DNA of 64,000 nt from Cornus controversa (Eukaryota > Streptophyta > Magnoliopsida > Cornales > Cornaceae): NCBI GenBank assembly GCA_026545225.1, contig CM048852.1:15026146-15090145 (forward strand), in the 5' to 3' direction. Numbering within the stretch: position 1 is the stretch's first letter; each line of letters starts with the position of its first letter. Position numbers and translations under genes: made by a program. The notes below the pieces were generated by a model. The model did not search any database. It had not been told where the DNA came from and saw only the letters and a program-made list of their open reading frames with translations. Of this stretch, positions 23,279 to 34,014 are shown piece by piece.

Positions 23279-26121
23279 TCACGAGTCAAAACACACGGGA
23301 TCCGTCAAAGTGACGACATCCACGTATTCGGTGGTGACTTGGTCATCCACGCACACTTTTAAGCGCTGCCCGTTCACTTTGATCAACGAGCCGTCTTTTA
23401 AGTCCTTCAATTCCACCGCTCCGTGGGGAGCGACGGAATTAACCAAAAATAGAGGAAAGGGGTCTCTCAGAAATCTCCATTTAGGCAAATCCATGACAGT
23501 ATTAACATCGAGCATGGAATTGACTTCACATATGGCTTGCTCAATGTCAAAATCATCACAGTTGAAGTGATTTAGGCATGCCTCTAAAGGATCCTTGGAA
23601 AGAATAGAAGGAAGTGCTTCTTGAACAAGGTCTTCCACAACATCAACACCAAAGCACTCACTTTCGTCGTCGGATGTGTGGTGGGAAGCATTGAAGATGT
23701 TCAAGCGGACTTTCATATTCCCAAAAGAGATGTCCATCACCCCGGTACGGCAATTAATGCAAGCGTTTGTCGTGGCCAAGAATGGACGACCTAGAATGAT
23801 AGGAATATGACGATTTGGATTTTGGACCGGTTCCGTGTCAAGGACTATGAAGTCCACCGGAAAATAAAATTTGTCCACTTGAATGATGACATCCTCAATG
23901 ATGCCACGTGGTTGCTTCACCGAACGGTCGGCAAGTTGCAACACAACCGTGGTATGCTTGAGTTCCCCCAAACCTAGTTGTTGGTAAACTGAGAATGGAA
24001 GCAAATTGACACTAGCCCCTAGATCAAGAAGTGCTTTTTCAAAAGATTGATTTCCGATGGTGCACGAAATGGTCGGAGCACCCGGATCTTTGAATTTAGG
24101 AGGGGCTTGGTGTTGAAAAATGGAGCTTATGTGCTCAGTTAAGAGGACTTTCTTAGGAACATTATTGCTAGATTTGCGCTTTTGAGTGCACAAGTCCTTC
24201 AAGAATTTCGCATAGGAGGGAATTTGTCGAATAGCATCAAGGAGAGGGAGATTGATCTTTACTTGTTTGAAGATCTCCATCATGTCCTGGATTTTCTCTC
24301 CTTGCTTCTCGAAATGAGAAGGTTCTTTCAATCTTTGAGGAAAAGGAACCGGAGGTTCATAAGAGGTGTCAAGATTTGGAATCGATGACGACCCAACTTC
24401 ACTTGCCTTTCCTTTTGGATTTGAAGGGGTATTTTGCAAATTTGGATTTAATGGAAACAATTTTGGATTTAATTGGGATTCTTTTGGATTTTAGGTCGCT
24501 CTTGGAATTCCTTTCTCTCTTCCTCCCCTACCTTGGAATTAATGATTTTACCACTCCTTAAGGTTGTGATTGATTGAACTTGCTCCGGAGGAGCATTACA
24601 AGTTGAAGATGATGGATCTTCAATCATATGGACACCTTTGGAGTTCGCCACCGGTTGACTCGGCAACTTACCTTCCTCTCTTCTATTTAAGGCATTAGCT
24701 AGTTGCCCGATTTGAGCTTCTAACCTAGCCATAGATTGAGCATTGGCTTCAAGCTTAGAGATTGATTGAGAGTGAGTTTGTAATAAGCGGGTGTTGGCCT
24801 CAAGATTGCTTATCACTCTTTCTTCAAAGCTTTGGCTTCTCGGAGGAGGTGGTGGTTGTTGGTAATTAGATCTTTGATTGTAAGGTTGAGGATTTGGCCT
24901 AAAATGAGGCTGCTGAGAGTGGGAATTGAAAGAGTTTTGCCCTTGGAAAGAGGGACTTGATTCTTGAGGTTTCCATGAGAAAGCCGGATGGTTCTTGTAA
25001 CCAGGATTGTACGTGTTTGAATATGGATCATTCATTTGTTTAGAGTACAGGGCATTCGCTTGCTCTTGAGCATAATCGGGAGATTGCCCGGCAATAGGAC
25101 AATCTCGCACGAAATGTGAAGTACTATAGCAAAATGAACAACCTTCCTGATTTTGGACAGATTGGTTTCGAGTAGGCAGCCCATTTTTCATGATTAAATC
25201 CATTTTTCGGGATAAGGCTTCTACTTGCATGGCAACCTCATCTACCCGTGAAATCTCATGCACGCCTCTACAAGGTTGGGTGGCCTTCCCTTTCCTAGTG
25301 GAAGAGCGTTGAGCTGAATTGTTGCTTAGGGTTTGAAAAAGTTTCCATGCCTCATCGGGGCTTTTCGAAAGATATCCACCCCCACATGCGGAGTCTATCA
25401 TTTGTCTATGTTGCTCACTCACCCCATCATAAAAACTTTGCACTAGTTGCCATTTTGGGACAGCATGATGCGGACAAGATTTTAAAAGATCCTTTAACCT
25501 CTCCCACGTCTCATGGAATTGTTCTTGGTCAATTTGGGTGAATCCGGTGATTGCTCGTCGAATATCACTTGTCTTACCCATTGGGAAGTATTTTTTCAAG
25601 AACTCTATTTGCATCTCAGCACAATAATGGATTGAGTTAGGTTTTAAGGAGTTGAACTAACTTCTAGCTTTATCTTTTAGGGAGAAGGGGAACATACGCA
25701 GCTTTAGATCATCCTCCGTAAAGTGTGGTACACGAATAGTGGAACACACGGAAAGGAAGTAATCTAAGTGACGGTACGGATCCTCATTAGGGAGACCGTG
25801 GAAGCTATTAAGAAGATTGATGGTGGAGGACTTTATTTCGAATTGAGTTGCCGCTACATCCGAAAATTGGATACATGAAGGTACTTCAAATGTAGTCGGA
25901 AGGTAAAAGTCCATAAGCAACTCTCCTTGAGGAGGTGGTGGTGGAGGTGGTTGTTCATGATTAAAAGGAGGTAGTCCGGGAGGTTGTCTCTCATTTGGAT
26001 CCATGTTTTCAGTCCTAGGCAATATAGGGTCCCTAGAGGTTCCTCTACGTTGTCTAAGTGTTCGTTCAAGTTCAATGTTACACGGAAGCAAAGGAAGTGA
26101 CAAGGACCGTCTACCTAGCAT
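23279..26121 (-). pseudogene. gag-protease remnant of Athila-2 (fossil)
   Basis: Visible parts are the Gag domain, the zinc knuckle CSFCYSTSHFVRDCP (CX2CX4HX4C), the protease region with LLDLGASVNLLPFS, and the last part of pol ([18 protein letters not shown]). Reverse transcriptase, RNase H and integrase are not seen. A few breaks. Confidence 0.85.
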
Positions 26122-26382
26122 ACATTAACAATCAAACAACACCTCAATACACAAAGTAACAATAACCTTTACAAAAAGAATGAATGAATTCAAATCACTA
26201 ATTTTAGGCGTTATACTCACAAAGGGTTCCAAGTTTACTTCTCTTCGATGCCTGCTATGTGGTATACCTAAAATCAAGAAGTTTGAGAAATAAGAACAAA
26301 ATATATACAAAAAGAATGAAAGAATTTCTAGCCTAAGAATTAAACCAGATTTAATCTTCCAATGGTGACAATAAAACCGTAG

Positions 26383-26400
26383 TCCCCGGCAACGGCGCCA
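26383..26400 (-). other. Primer binding site (tRNA-Asp) of Athila-2
   Basis: On the plus strand TCCCCGGCAACGGCGCCA, the reverse complement of the Athila-1 site, six bases from the 5' LTR. Confidence 0.9.
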
Positions 26401-26406
26401 AAATTT

Positions 26407-27817
26407 TGATGTGGTTGAAACTAAATTATATTGTAAGCTTAATTTTTCCCTTTTTATCAAAATATAATTTAACCACTCGCAAGAGCACGAATCTTTGTAG
26501 ATAAGGTTCTATATAAAGGGTATCGATCCCACGAGGACTAGTCGCAATTGTCTTGAAGGAAGATTAATTCTACTTTAATTCGGAAAATAGATTTTTGAAT
26601 TTATGTTTAGACACTATTGCATGAATGAAAAGACAAGAAAAGTAAAGAGTTTAAAGTTGGGAGAGAGAACTAGGGTTGGTTTCCACCACTAGCCATTCAC
26701 ATGTTCATAAGTGTAGCAAGCATGGGATTTATTAATTAAATGCCTAACAATGTCATTAGGCTTGTGACCTCAATGGCATATCAAAAGATCAATGTGTGTG
26801 CTAACCTATCATAATCCATCTTCAACAAGCATAGCTCTTCAACCTAACTAACTACCTAATTACTCTACTCTCTAAGTGAACACTACATGCATCCAAACTA
26901 CCTTGTCTTGGCGTGGTCTATACAAATTAACATCACACATTCATTTAAACACCATTATCTAACCATCATTTGCACTTCTTGTGGAATATGCAAATGTTGT
27001 GCATTCAAGTGACAAAATCTATTCTAAGACAAGAATAAATTCCATATCAAATGAATATATATAAGCGATGTATTTGTGTACATAATCACTAGGCTAAATA
27101 ATCAACACTTAATTAAAAATCCCAAGAGCTACAAAGATGAACAAGTTTACATGGCTAGGGGTTGAAACCAACACCCTAGTAGAAGAGTTAGTTGCTCATG
27201 GTTGCCTTGCACCCTTCCATTGATGAAGAAAGTGAAGCTTCTTGGTCTGGTTCAGCTCTTCCTCCTCCTCTCCCGAAGGTCTCTCTTCTCTCCCTTGCTG
27301 TGTGTTGAGAGAGATATGAGATATATGTGGCTTTTGGTGCTTTTTGGGCTTCTTTTTCCACCTTGGGGCCCACCATATATATATATATATCATTATATAT
27401 ATCTCTTGTATCAAGAAGGCCCCCAAAAGTCTTGTTCAAGTCAGACAATCCCCCTAAGTCGTGCAAAAAGGGGGATTTTGTTGCAAGTGGGAGAGTAGGT
27501 GAGCAAGTGGCCAAGTGGGCTCTGCAGCAGCTCGATTGATCGAGATTGAATCTCGATTGATCGAAATCGAAATGAGATCTCGATCAATCGAGATTTCGAT
27601 TAATCAAGATCAACATCTCGATTGATCGAGATGCCTCGGCTGCATTTTCTGATTTCTTCTCTTGACTGCAGAAAGCTTCCAACTTTGCTCCATTTACTCC
27701 AATACCTGCAAGACATCAAAAACACAAAAATACCGTAAACATATCTCGGTAAACGCAAAAACAGAACTAACATGTGCAATAAGGAGGGTTCAAATGCATA
27801 GAATTGAACACTTATCA
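26407..27817 (-). repeat. 5' LTR of Athila-2
   Basis: It is 1411 bp and pairs with 17613-19033. The palindrome array lies at 27531-27632. It is followed by the target duplication GTAGG. Confidence 0.93.
27531..27632 (-). promoter_or_regulatory. LTR palindrome array, variant A (5' LTR of Athila-2)
   Basis: TCGATTGATCGA units in both orientations; slightly shorter than in the partner LTR. Confidence 0.6.
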
Positions 27818-27822
27818 GTAGG

Positions 27823-29047
27823 CTCAGTAGGCTGTTGAGAAGATTCAGTAAGGTGATTTCATGGGATTGGATGTCGGATCATGTCTTCAGGAAGGTTTTT
27901 GGGTTTTCAGATATTATTTTTGGAATGGGTGATCATTGGGTGCACTGATGTTATTTGAGGGTCAGTGTTTGAAGGAGGAGAATTTTCTAAGCGTAGGGAA
28001 GGTCGTGGGTTCGAAAGGGACATGGTTGGGTTGGTGGGGAAAGGCTCAATAGGTGCAGTTATTTGTGGTGAGGTTAAGGATGGGTTCGAACGAGGTGTAT
28101 CTGGTGCACTTGTGGGCTGGTTGTGGAGAGAAGTGTCTATAGATTTGATTGAGGGACTACTTGGAGAAGTTGTTGGTGTCGAGACCCTTGTATCCGATAG
28201 ACTCAGAAGTTGTCCATTATGGAATTGAGAGCACCCCCTGCCTTGGTAGTTCCGAGATGGTGAGTTCTGATAATTTCCTCGTCCATTTTGGCTTGGAGAA
28301 CTACGACGATTGCCACGGCCACCACAATTGGTGGTGTTGCGAGATGTGAAATTAGCATTGGTGATAGTTAGATCAACTGTGGCTTGATGTTGCTCCAATC
28401 ATTTTCATGAGCAAGGAGATGACCATAAAGGTCTTCAATTGATAGAGGTTCAACTCTAGTAGTAACAGATGTGACAAAGGAGTCATAATTTGGTCCAAGG
28501 CTTGCAAGAAAAAAGGAGACAAGTCCATAATTGTTCAAGGGTTGATCAACGGCAGTAAGAGTATCCGTGAGATTGGTAAATTGTTGGAAATAAGCAGCAA
28601 TTAAGAGATTGGTTTTTTTGAGTGTGGCGAGCTGGAAATGGATATGGGTGATCCGAGCATGAGAAGTGGAAGAAACATTCGTTCTAGTGCAAGCCACATA
28701 TCACGTGAGGTAGTGCACTTAACGGCACGAGATAAAAAATATTTCGTGAGAGATGAGGTAAGAGCACTCAAGATGAGTTGATCTTGAAGATGCCAGGAGT
28801 GGAAGGCAGAATTTGGAATGGTATGTGTTTGGTCATTTTCGGTGGAAGAGATATGAGTAGACGGTGTTGGGAGGGAACCATCAACATAGCCGAATAAATG
28901 AATTCCTTTGAGATATGGAACAAGTTGGATACGCCAGAATAAGTAATTATCACGACTTAGTTTGATAGAGATGAAGGGATAAGTAGTAAGAGAGATGGGT
29001 GGGGGTGGGACAAGAATAGAGGGCAAAGTGGGAACTGAGGAGGCCAT
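27823..29047 (-). pseudogene. Copia gag region (fossil)
   Basis: The minus strand reads MASSVPTLPSIL at its start, then a UBN2-type Gag (LSRDNYLFWRIQLVPYLKG, FGYVDGS; later AHENDW) and a glycine/arginine-rich stretch. It is the first coding part of the split Copia element. Several breaks. Confidence 0.8.
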
Positions 29048-29084
29048 GAGGATTCAGACGTTTGTCACTTAGGCTCTGATACTA

Positions 29085-29452
29085 TGTAGAATTTTAAATA
29101 TTTGGAGAATTGCTACCTTGCCTTAAACGCAGGTATAGGCTTGTATTTATAATGATGTAAAATATATTCTGTTACAACCAAACCATAAAAGATAAAAATA
29201 GAGGAATACATTTGAATTTAAATTGATTATATATCTAAACAAACGTATCAAGGATCCTGTGAAGTATTTGAACTGATCTTCCCGCTGGTGGTTGTTGTGG
29301 ATAAGTCTCTAACATTTGAACTGATCTTCGTGTAACTGCTTTGTGGGGAGCTATTGGTTGTTGCTGTGGATAAGTCTCTAACATTTGAAATGATCTTCGT
29401 GTAACTGCTTTGTGGGGAGCCGTTGGTTGTTGCTGTGGATAAGCCTGTAACA
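29085..29452 (-). repeat. 5' LTR of the nested Copia element
   Basis: It is 368 bp, TG...CA, with three copies of a ~68-bp subrepeat near its high end. It is followed by the target duplication ATAGC. A degenerate initiator-Met primer site (TCTGATACTATG on the plus strand) adjoins the low end. Confidence 0.8.
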
Positions 29453-29457
29453 ATAGC

Positions 29458-30182
29458 TAACTCAATATAAATGGTGGATATTTCATTTTTTGCCCAATTT
29501 ATAGGGTTTTGATCACAATGAGATAGAGAATCAAACATAGTGAACGAGATAGAGGGTGTGAGAGAGTTTAACTCGATTTGGCCAAATTTCTAGTGTTTTG
29601 ATTTCGCAAATGAATAAGGTTTTGATCATTATGTGCATGAGAGTAATAATCTAACACAGTGAGAAAGACTAGAAGATTTCGTTCTTGTCTCTAGGTTGTC
29701 CTTCATTAATAGTCGACGACTAGCCTAGGTTTTGTTAGGTGAGCAAAAATTAAAGAGAGAGAATATGATGGTGAGTGAAGATAGAGAAAAGGGCTAATAT
29801 TTGACATGAACAAAGAGATATAAATGAACATGTTAGGTGAATATCCTAATGATGCATATAATGTGTATGCATGTTTCTTGGTAATAAATAGTTAGAAATG
29901 ATTTTATTTTTTTATTTTTTTAGAATTGGGCCTTTCGATCAATATGTTTACAAAGTTTTAAAGATAAAAAAAAGTTGTCAAACATGTTTTACGGGGTTAT
30001 TTGTGTGTGTTTTTTTTTCTTTGACCTTTTGGCAACAAGAAACAAAAAAATCTAAACATTACCAAATGACCCTTTCCATTACTTTTGTTTAATTTATATC
30101 AAATTTAATTAAGACAATGATACACTGAAGTTACACTAATAAGGTTTTTAAACAAATTTTGTTATTGACTATTTTTTTAAAG
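29458..30182. other. Non-coding stretch of unit A
   Basis: No supported gene. It is duplicated at 33759-35654, where a solo LTR interrupts it. The unoccupied target of that LTR (ATTAATAGTCGACG) is seen here around 29706-29718. Confidence 0.6.
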
Positions 30183-30187
30183 TAAGT

Positions 30188-31308
30188 TGTTAGGAAATAA
30201 GGAAAGAAAATTGTATTGATTGAATTGATGTTGTGAACAATATATAAAGGCTTATTTATAGGCACATAGTCTTGGAGGCTAAGTAAACTTAGGAGACAAG
30301 TCCTTGATGGTTTAGGAGAACGTGTAAGAAAACTATGTGATTTAGAAATATATATATAATCTAACAATAGATATAAGAGGAAATATATAATCTAATAACC
30401 CCCACAAACTCAAGGTGAGTTAGGAGAAGGTAATAAAACTATATGGTTTAGGAAAATATATATAATCTAACCGTAGATATAATAGGAAATATATAATATA
30501 ACAGCCCCCGTAAACTCAAGGTTAGTTATATAAAGTTAACTTGAGTTTGGAGACAAAATCTTGAATGCGCCTCGTGAAAGCAATCTAGTGATGTTACCCA
30601 CCATGCCTGATAACACATACAAAGAATCTGTAAAAGAGTGGCTCGGTAGGAAAAAATAGCTCATTGGAGAGACGAAAAGACCAAAAGCATCTCGTTAGAG
30701 CAAAAACTGATTTGAAAATAAAAAAAGAAACTCATTGAAATCAATGACTTTGACACACAAATGCTACGGCTCGTGAAAACAATATGGTGACGTTACTAAC
30801 TGTGGTTGCGAACGCATACAAAGAAGCTTTAAAAGAGCGGCTCGGTAGACAAAACCAGCTTATTGAAGCAACAGTAAGACCGAAAGCTACTTGTCGAAGC
30901 GAAAACTGATTTAAAAATCAGAAAAGGGGCTCGTTGAAATCAGCGACTTTGACACACAGTTGCTAGTGGAAACCAATGAATTGAACTTGAGGTAGGTTGT
31001 CATTTTTTTTCTTCTTTTATTATTTGCATTATATATATATAAGGCAGAAGCTATTTTGACGATTGCTGCCATCCCCAGCGGTAGACTCTGATACCATGTT
31101 AGAAAATAAGGAAAGAAGATTGTATTGATTAAATTGATATTTTGAACAATATATATAAATGCTTATCTATAGGCACATAGTCTTAGAGGCTAAATAAACT
31201 TAGAAGACAAGTCTTAGATGATTTAGGAGAAAGTGTAATAAACCTATATAGTTTAGAAAAATATATATAATCTTATAGCTGATATAATAAGAAATATATA
31301 ATCTAACA
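30188..31308 (-). mobile_element. TRIM-like small LTR element, copy A
   Basis: A 1121-bp element with ~210-bp LTRs (30188-30397 and 31097-31308), each beginning TGTTAG and ending near CTAACA. A primer site TGGTATCAGA for initiator tRNA-Met (31087-31096, minus) touches the 5' LTR. The target duplication TAAGT is perfect (30183-30187 and 31309-31313). The interior has no coding capacity and includes a partial extra copy of an LTR end (30398-30510). It is non-autonomous; the family is undetermined. Confidence 0.8.
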
Positions 31309-31372
31309 TAAGTGATAGTCAAGCTCTAGGTACCAACATCGTGGATTGTTAACGAAATAGAATAGGTGTGCC

Positions 31373-31738
31373 TAGGGATGGCAACGGGGCGGGTACGACA
31401 CGAGGTCTCCTAAACCCTTCCCGCTCTGTTGTCCTTAATAGGTTTCCCATACTCGTCGCAGGTATGGGACGGGGAGGAAACTCATATTCCCATTGGGAGA
31501 TGGGGCGGGGACGAATTTATGAAACAAGCAATTTCATTGTGATGACTCCGGTAGATATGTTAGAGTATAAGAAATATGTTAGGTTAGTTTAAAAAATGTA
31601 AACAATATATATATATATATATTAAAGATAAGAATATTATATATGTTAGAAAATTAGAGAAATGGTAGGTTAGGTTAAGTTAAAAAATGTAACATATATA
31701 TTTAAGGTAGATATATTATATATATAAATATGTTTATA
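31373..31738. mobile_element. hAT-like non-autonomous DNA transposon, truncated copy A1
   Basis: It starts TAGGGATGGCAACGGGGCGGG after the 8-bp GGTGTGCC, which is repeated at 31739-31746. Relative to the copy in unit B it lacks the last ~170 bp including the right inverted repeat. The 8-bp target duplication fits hAT. No coding capacity. Confidence 0.6.
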
Positions 31739-32159
31739 GGTGTGCCGATGATTGTCCCTGAATTTTCATATGATTGTAGAAGAAGCAAATTGCGCAGATA
31801 TCTCTAAATTTAAAAACCTCTTGCTATGAGACTCTCAAATCTTTGACGATTGCTGCCATCCCCAGCGGTAGACTCTGATACCATGTTAAAAAATAAGGAA
31901 AGAGAATTATATTAATTGAATTGATATTTTGAACAATATATATAAATGCTTATCTATAGGCACATAATCTTAGAGGCTAAATAAACTTAGGAGACAAATC
32001 CTAGATGATTTAGGAGAAAGTGTAAGAAACCTATATGGTTTAGAAAAACATATATAATCTAACAGCAGATATAATAGAAAATATATAATCTAACATAAGT
32101 GATAGTCAAGCTCTAGGTACCAACACCGTGGATTGTTAACGAAATAGAATAGGTGTGCT

Positions 32160-32397
32160 TAGGGATGGCAATGGGGCGGGTACGGCATGGGGTCTCCTAA
32201 ACCATTCCCACTCCATTGTCTTTAATAGCTTTCCCATAATCGTCGTAGGTATGGGACAGGGAGGAAACTCATATCCCATCCTTGCCCCATTGAGAGATGG
32301 GGCGGGGACGGATTTATGGAACAAACAATTTCATTGTGATGACTTCGGTAGATATGTTAGAGTATAAGAAATATGTTAGGTTACTTTAAAAAATGTA

Positions 32398-32447
<50 letters not shown>

Positions 32448-32559
32448 GATAAGAATATTATATATGTTAGAAAATAAGAGAAATGGTAGGTTAGGTTAAG
32501 TTAAAAAATGTAACAAATATATTTAAGGTAGATATATTATATATATAAATATGTTTATA
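32160..32559. mobile_element. hAT-like non-autonomous DNA transposon, truncated copy A2
   Basis: Second copy made by the local tandem duplication; same left end and same missing right end as A1. It is longer because of an (AT)n run at 32402-32443. The flanks are GGTGTGCT and GGTGTGCC. Confidence 0.6.
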
Positions 32560-33007
32560 GGTGTGCCGATGATTGTCCCGTAATTTTCATATGATTGTAG
32601 AAGAAGCAAATTGCACATATATCTCTAAATTTAAAACCTCTTGCTATGAGACTCTCAAATCTTTACTCGATTTTTCCGCTTTGTTCCAACTGATGAATTT
32701 ACTTGAATCCTTTTCATGAAAAAAAAGAAAGAAAACTTGTGAATCTAAAACATTAATACGAGGGCAATAAATGTAACAATTGGTGAAAACGTTTCAAAAT
32801 GTCCAACTTTAACGACACATGTCACACAATACTAACAAAGACTTGTATATAGAATTACATAAAACTCAAAATAACACTGTCAAATAGACATTATTACATG
32901 AACTCAAAATAAGACTGCCAAATCGACATTATTACAAAAAATAACACATTTCACACAATACTAACGAGGACTAGTATATAGCAGAGAAGGTAACGATTCA
33001 ACAAAAT

Positions 33008-33472
33008 TCAACTAGAGATTTCAATAGGCTTTACATCAGGCTTCTTCACATCGACCTTGGGAACAGTAATAGTCAGCACTCCATTCTCCATGGAAGCCTT
33101 AACTTGATCGGTCCTCGCATTCTCCGGCAGCCGGAACCTCCGCATGAACTTGCCGCCACTGCGCTCCACCCGATGCCACTTGTCATTCTTGTCCTCCTTC
33201 TCAACATTCCTCTCTCCGCTGATCTGCAAAACCCTATCGTCTTCGATTTCAACCTTCACTTCCTCTTTCTTGATGCCGGGAAGGTCTGCCTTGAACACAT
33301 GGGCTTCTGGTGTCTCCTTCCAATCAATGCGAGTGTTAACCAGTGTAGAGACCTCCCTCGAAGAAGAAGAAGAAGAGAATGCCAAGTCTTTGAAGGGGTC
33401 CCAAACGTCGAGAGAGAACGGATGAAAGAAGTTGCTTCGTCTGTCACCAAAAATGCTTGGAATCAGAGACAT
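33008..33472 (-). CDS. sHSP1: class I small heat-shock protein, 154 aa
   Basis: An ATP-independent chaperone of the cytosolic class I (17-18 kDa) family, which forms dodecamers and holds unfolding proteins during heat stress. Seen here: an N-terminal arm with [15 protein letters not shown] (13-27), an alpha-crystallin domain (about 46-140) with [14 protein letters not shown], the family motif P116-x14-GVL (131-133) and FMRRFRLP, and the C-terminal I-x-I anchor IEI at 150-152. Length is normal and there is no intron, as usual for the family. His17 replaces the Asp seen in sHSP3. It is nearly identical to sHSP2 (serine-run length, Thr43 for Ala, Val for Met in KVDVKK). It is the product of the 4.3-kb tandem duplication. 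It looks intact, but its promoter is altered. Confidence 0.95.
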   Translation of the reverse strand: MSLIPSIFGDRRSNFFHPFSLDVWDPFKDLAFSSSSSSREVSTLVNTRIDWKETPEAHVFKADLPGIKKEEVKVEIEDDRVLQISGERNVEKEDKNDKWHRVERSGGKFMRRFRLPENARTDQVKASMENGVLTITVPKVDVKKPDVKPIEISS

Positions 33473-33547
33473 TTTGGAAATTGAAGTTTAATCGATCGAT
33501 TTTGCTGGTGATATTGTTGTTGATTTTGTAGAAGGGGATGTGTTGGG

Positions 33548-33636
33548 TATCTAAAGATTCATGAGGGAGAGTCCAGTAGTTTCTGGCGAATTCTACGATT
33601 GCTGTGTTGCATCTTCCAGTACTTTCAGGTGGATTC
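33548..33636 (-). promoter_or_regulatory. sHSP1 promoter: TATA variant and two heat-shock elements
   Basis: On the minus strand the TATA position reads TTTAGATA (33548-33555), where sHSP2 and sHSP3 have TTTAAATA. Two arrays of alternating TTC/G.. pentamers fit the heat-shock element: TTC-TG-GCG-AA-TTC (33581-33593) and five units TTC-CA-GTA-CT-TTC-AG-GTG-GA-TTC (33614-33636). Similarity to the sHSP2 promoter ends near 33683, where unit B begins. Confidence 0.7.
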
Positions 33637-34014
33637 TTCGCCCTTTCTGAATTCTGATAGCATCAAAATGAACTTTCAATAACATTTGAACTGATCTTCG
33701 TGTAACTGTTTTTTGGGGAACCGCTGGTTGTTGCTGTGGATAAGTCTCTAACAATAGCTAACTCAATATAAATGGTGGATATTTCATTTTTTGCCCAATT
33801 TATAGGGTTTTGATCACAATGAGATAGAGAATCAAACATAATGAATGAGATAGAGGGTGTGAGAGAGTTTAACTCGATTTGGCCAAATTTCTAGTGTTTT
33901 GATTTCGCAAATGAATAAGGTTTTGATCATAATGTGCATGAGAGGAAGAATCTAACACAGTGAGAAAGACTAGAAGATTTCGTTCTTGTCGCTAGGTTGT
34001 CCTTCATTAATAGT

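Larger units (their letters stand above)
17613..27817 (-). mobile_element. Athila-2: short Athila-type element inserted in Copia (fossil)
   Basis: A 10.2-kb element on the minus strand: 5' LTR 26407-27817, primer site 26383-26400, gag-pol 23279-26121, palindrome array 22728-23109, envelope-position ORF 20843-22066, hairpins 20449-20526, polypurine tract 19034-19047, 3' LTR 17613-19033. The target duplication GTAGG flanks it (17608-17612 and 27818-27822). No reverse transcriptase, RNase H or integrase is recognisable, so it could have moved only with help from relatives. A few further breaks are present. The LTRs differ by about 15 substitutions (about 1.1%, or about 0.4 My at 1.3e-8), making it the youngest insertion dated here. 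Confidence 0.93.
3894..29452 (-). mobile_element. Old Copia element (Ale-like, tentative) split by two nested Gypsy elements
   Basis: The element runs from TGTAGAA at 3894 to TAACA at 29452. It is flanked by the 5-bp target duplication ATAGC (3889-3893 and 29453-29457), which ties the two ends together across 25.6 kb. After setting aside the two Athila insertions about 3.5 kb of Copia sequence remains. Parts seen in minus-strand order are: 5' LTR (29085-29452), a degenerate initiator-Met primer site beside it, gag (to about 27900), reverse transcriptase (17469-17612, then 5591 downward), RNase H (to 4192) and 3' LTR. Protease and integrase are not recognisable. It is broken in several places. 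By eye the LTRs differ at roughly 8% of positions, suggesting an age of about 3 My at 1.3e-8 substitutions per site per year, older than its guests. Confidence 0.85.
31058..32631. repeat. Local tandem duplication (~787 bp, two copies) in unit A
   Basis: The interval from GACGATTGCTGCC (about 31058) to the sHSP flank near 31844 is repeated at 31845-32631. It includes the primer-side LTR of the TRIM-like element (again at 31884-32095) and the truncated hAT-like element. Unit B has a single copy, so this step is confined to unit A. Confidence 0.75.
29378..33680. repeat. Tandem segmental duplication, unit A
   Basis: About 4.3 kb repeated as unit B (33681-39780). It begins inside the last subrepeat of the Copia LTR and ends just upstream of the sHSP1 heat-shock elements. 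Shared contents, in order: Copia LTR end plus ATAGC, a 0.7-kb non-coding stretch, the TRIM-like element, the hAT-like element, sHSP 3' flank and an sHSP gene. Because unit B also starts with the Copia LTR end, the Copia insertion predates the duplication. Confidence 0.85.

Noticed and set aside
26383-26400. 3' end of a tRNA-Asp gene (CCCCGGCAACGGCGCCA on the plus strand)
   Set aside because: No tRNA cloverleaf precedes it. It abuts an LTR and is the reverse complement of the primer site of Athila-2.
32402-32443. (AT)n run as a matrix-attachment or origin signal
   Set aside because: It is a plain microsatellite within the hAT-like element and is absent from the copy in unit B.
33104-33484. 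Plus-strand frame of 126 codons opposite sHSP1 (also opposite sHSP2 and sHSP3)
   Set aside because: It is an antisense shadow of the conserved sHSP coding sequence with no independent support.
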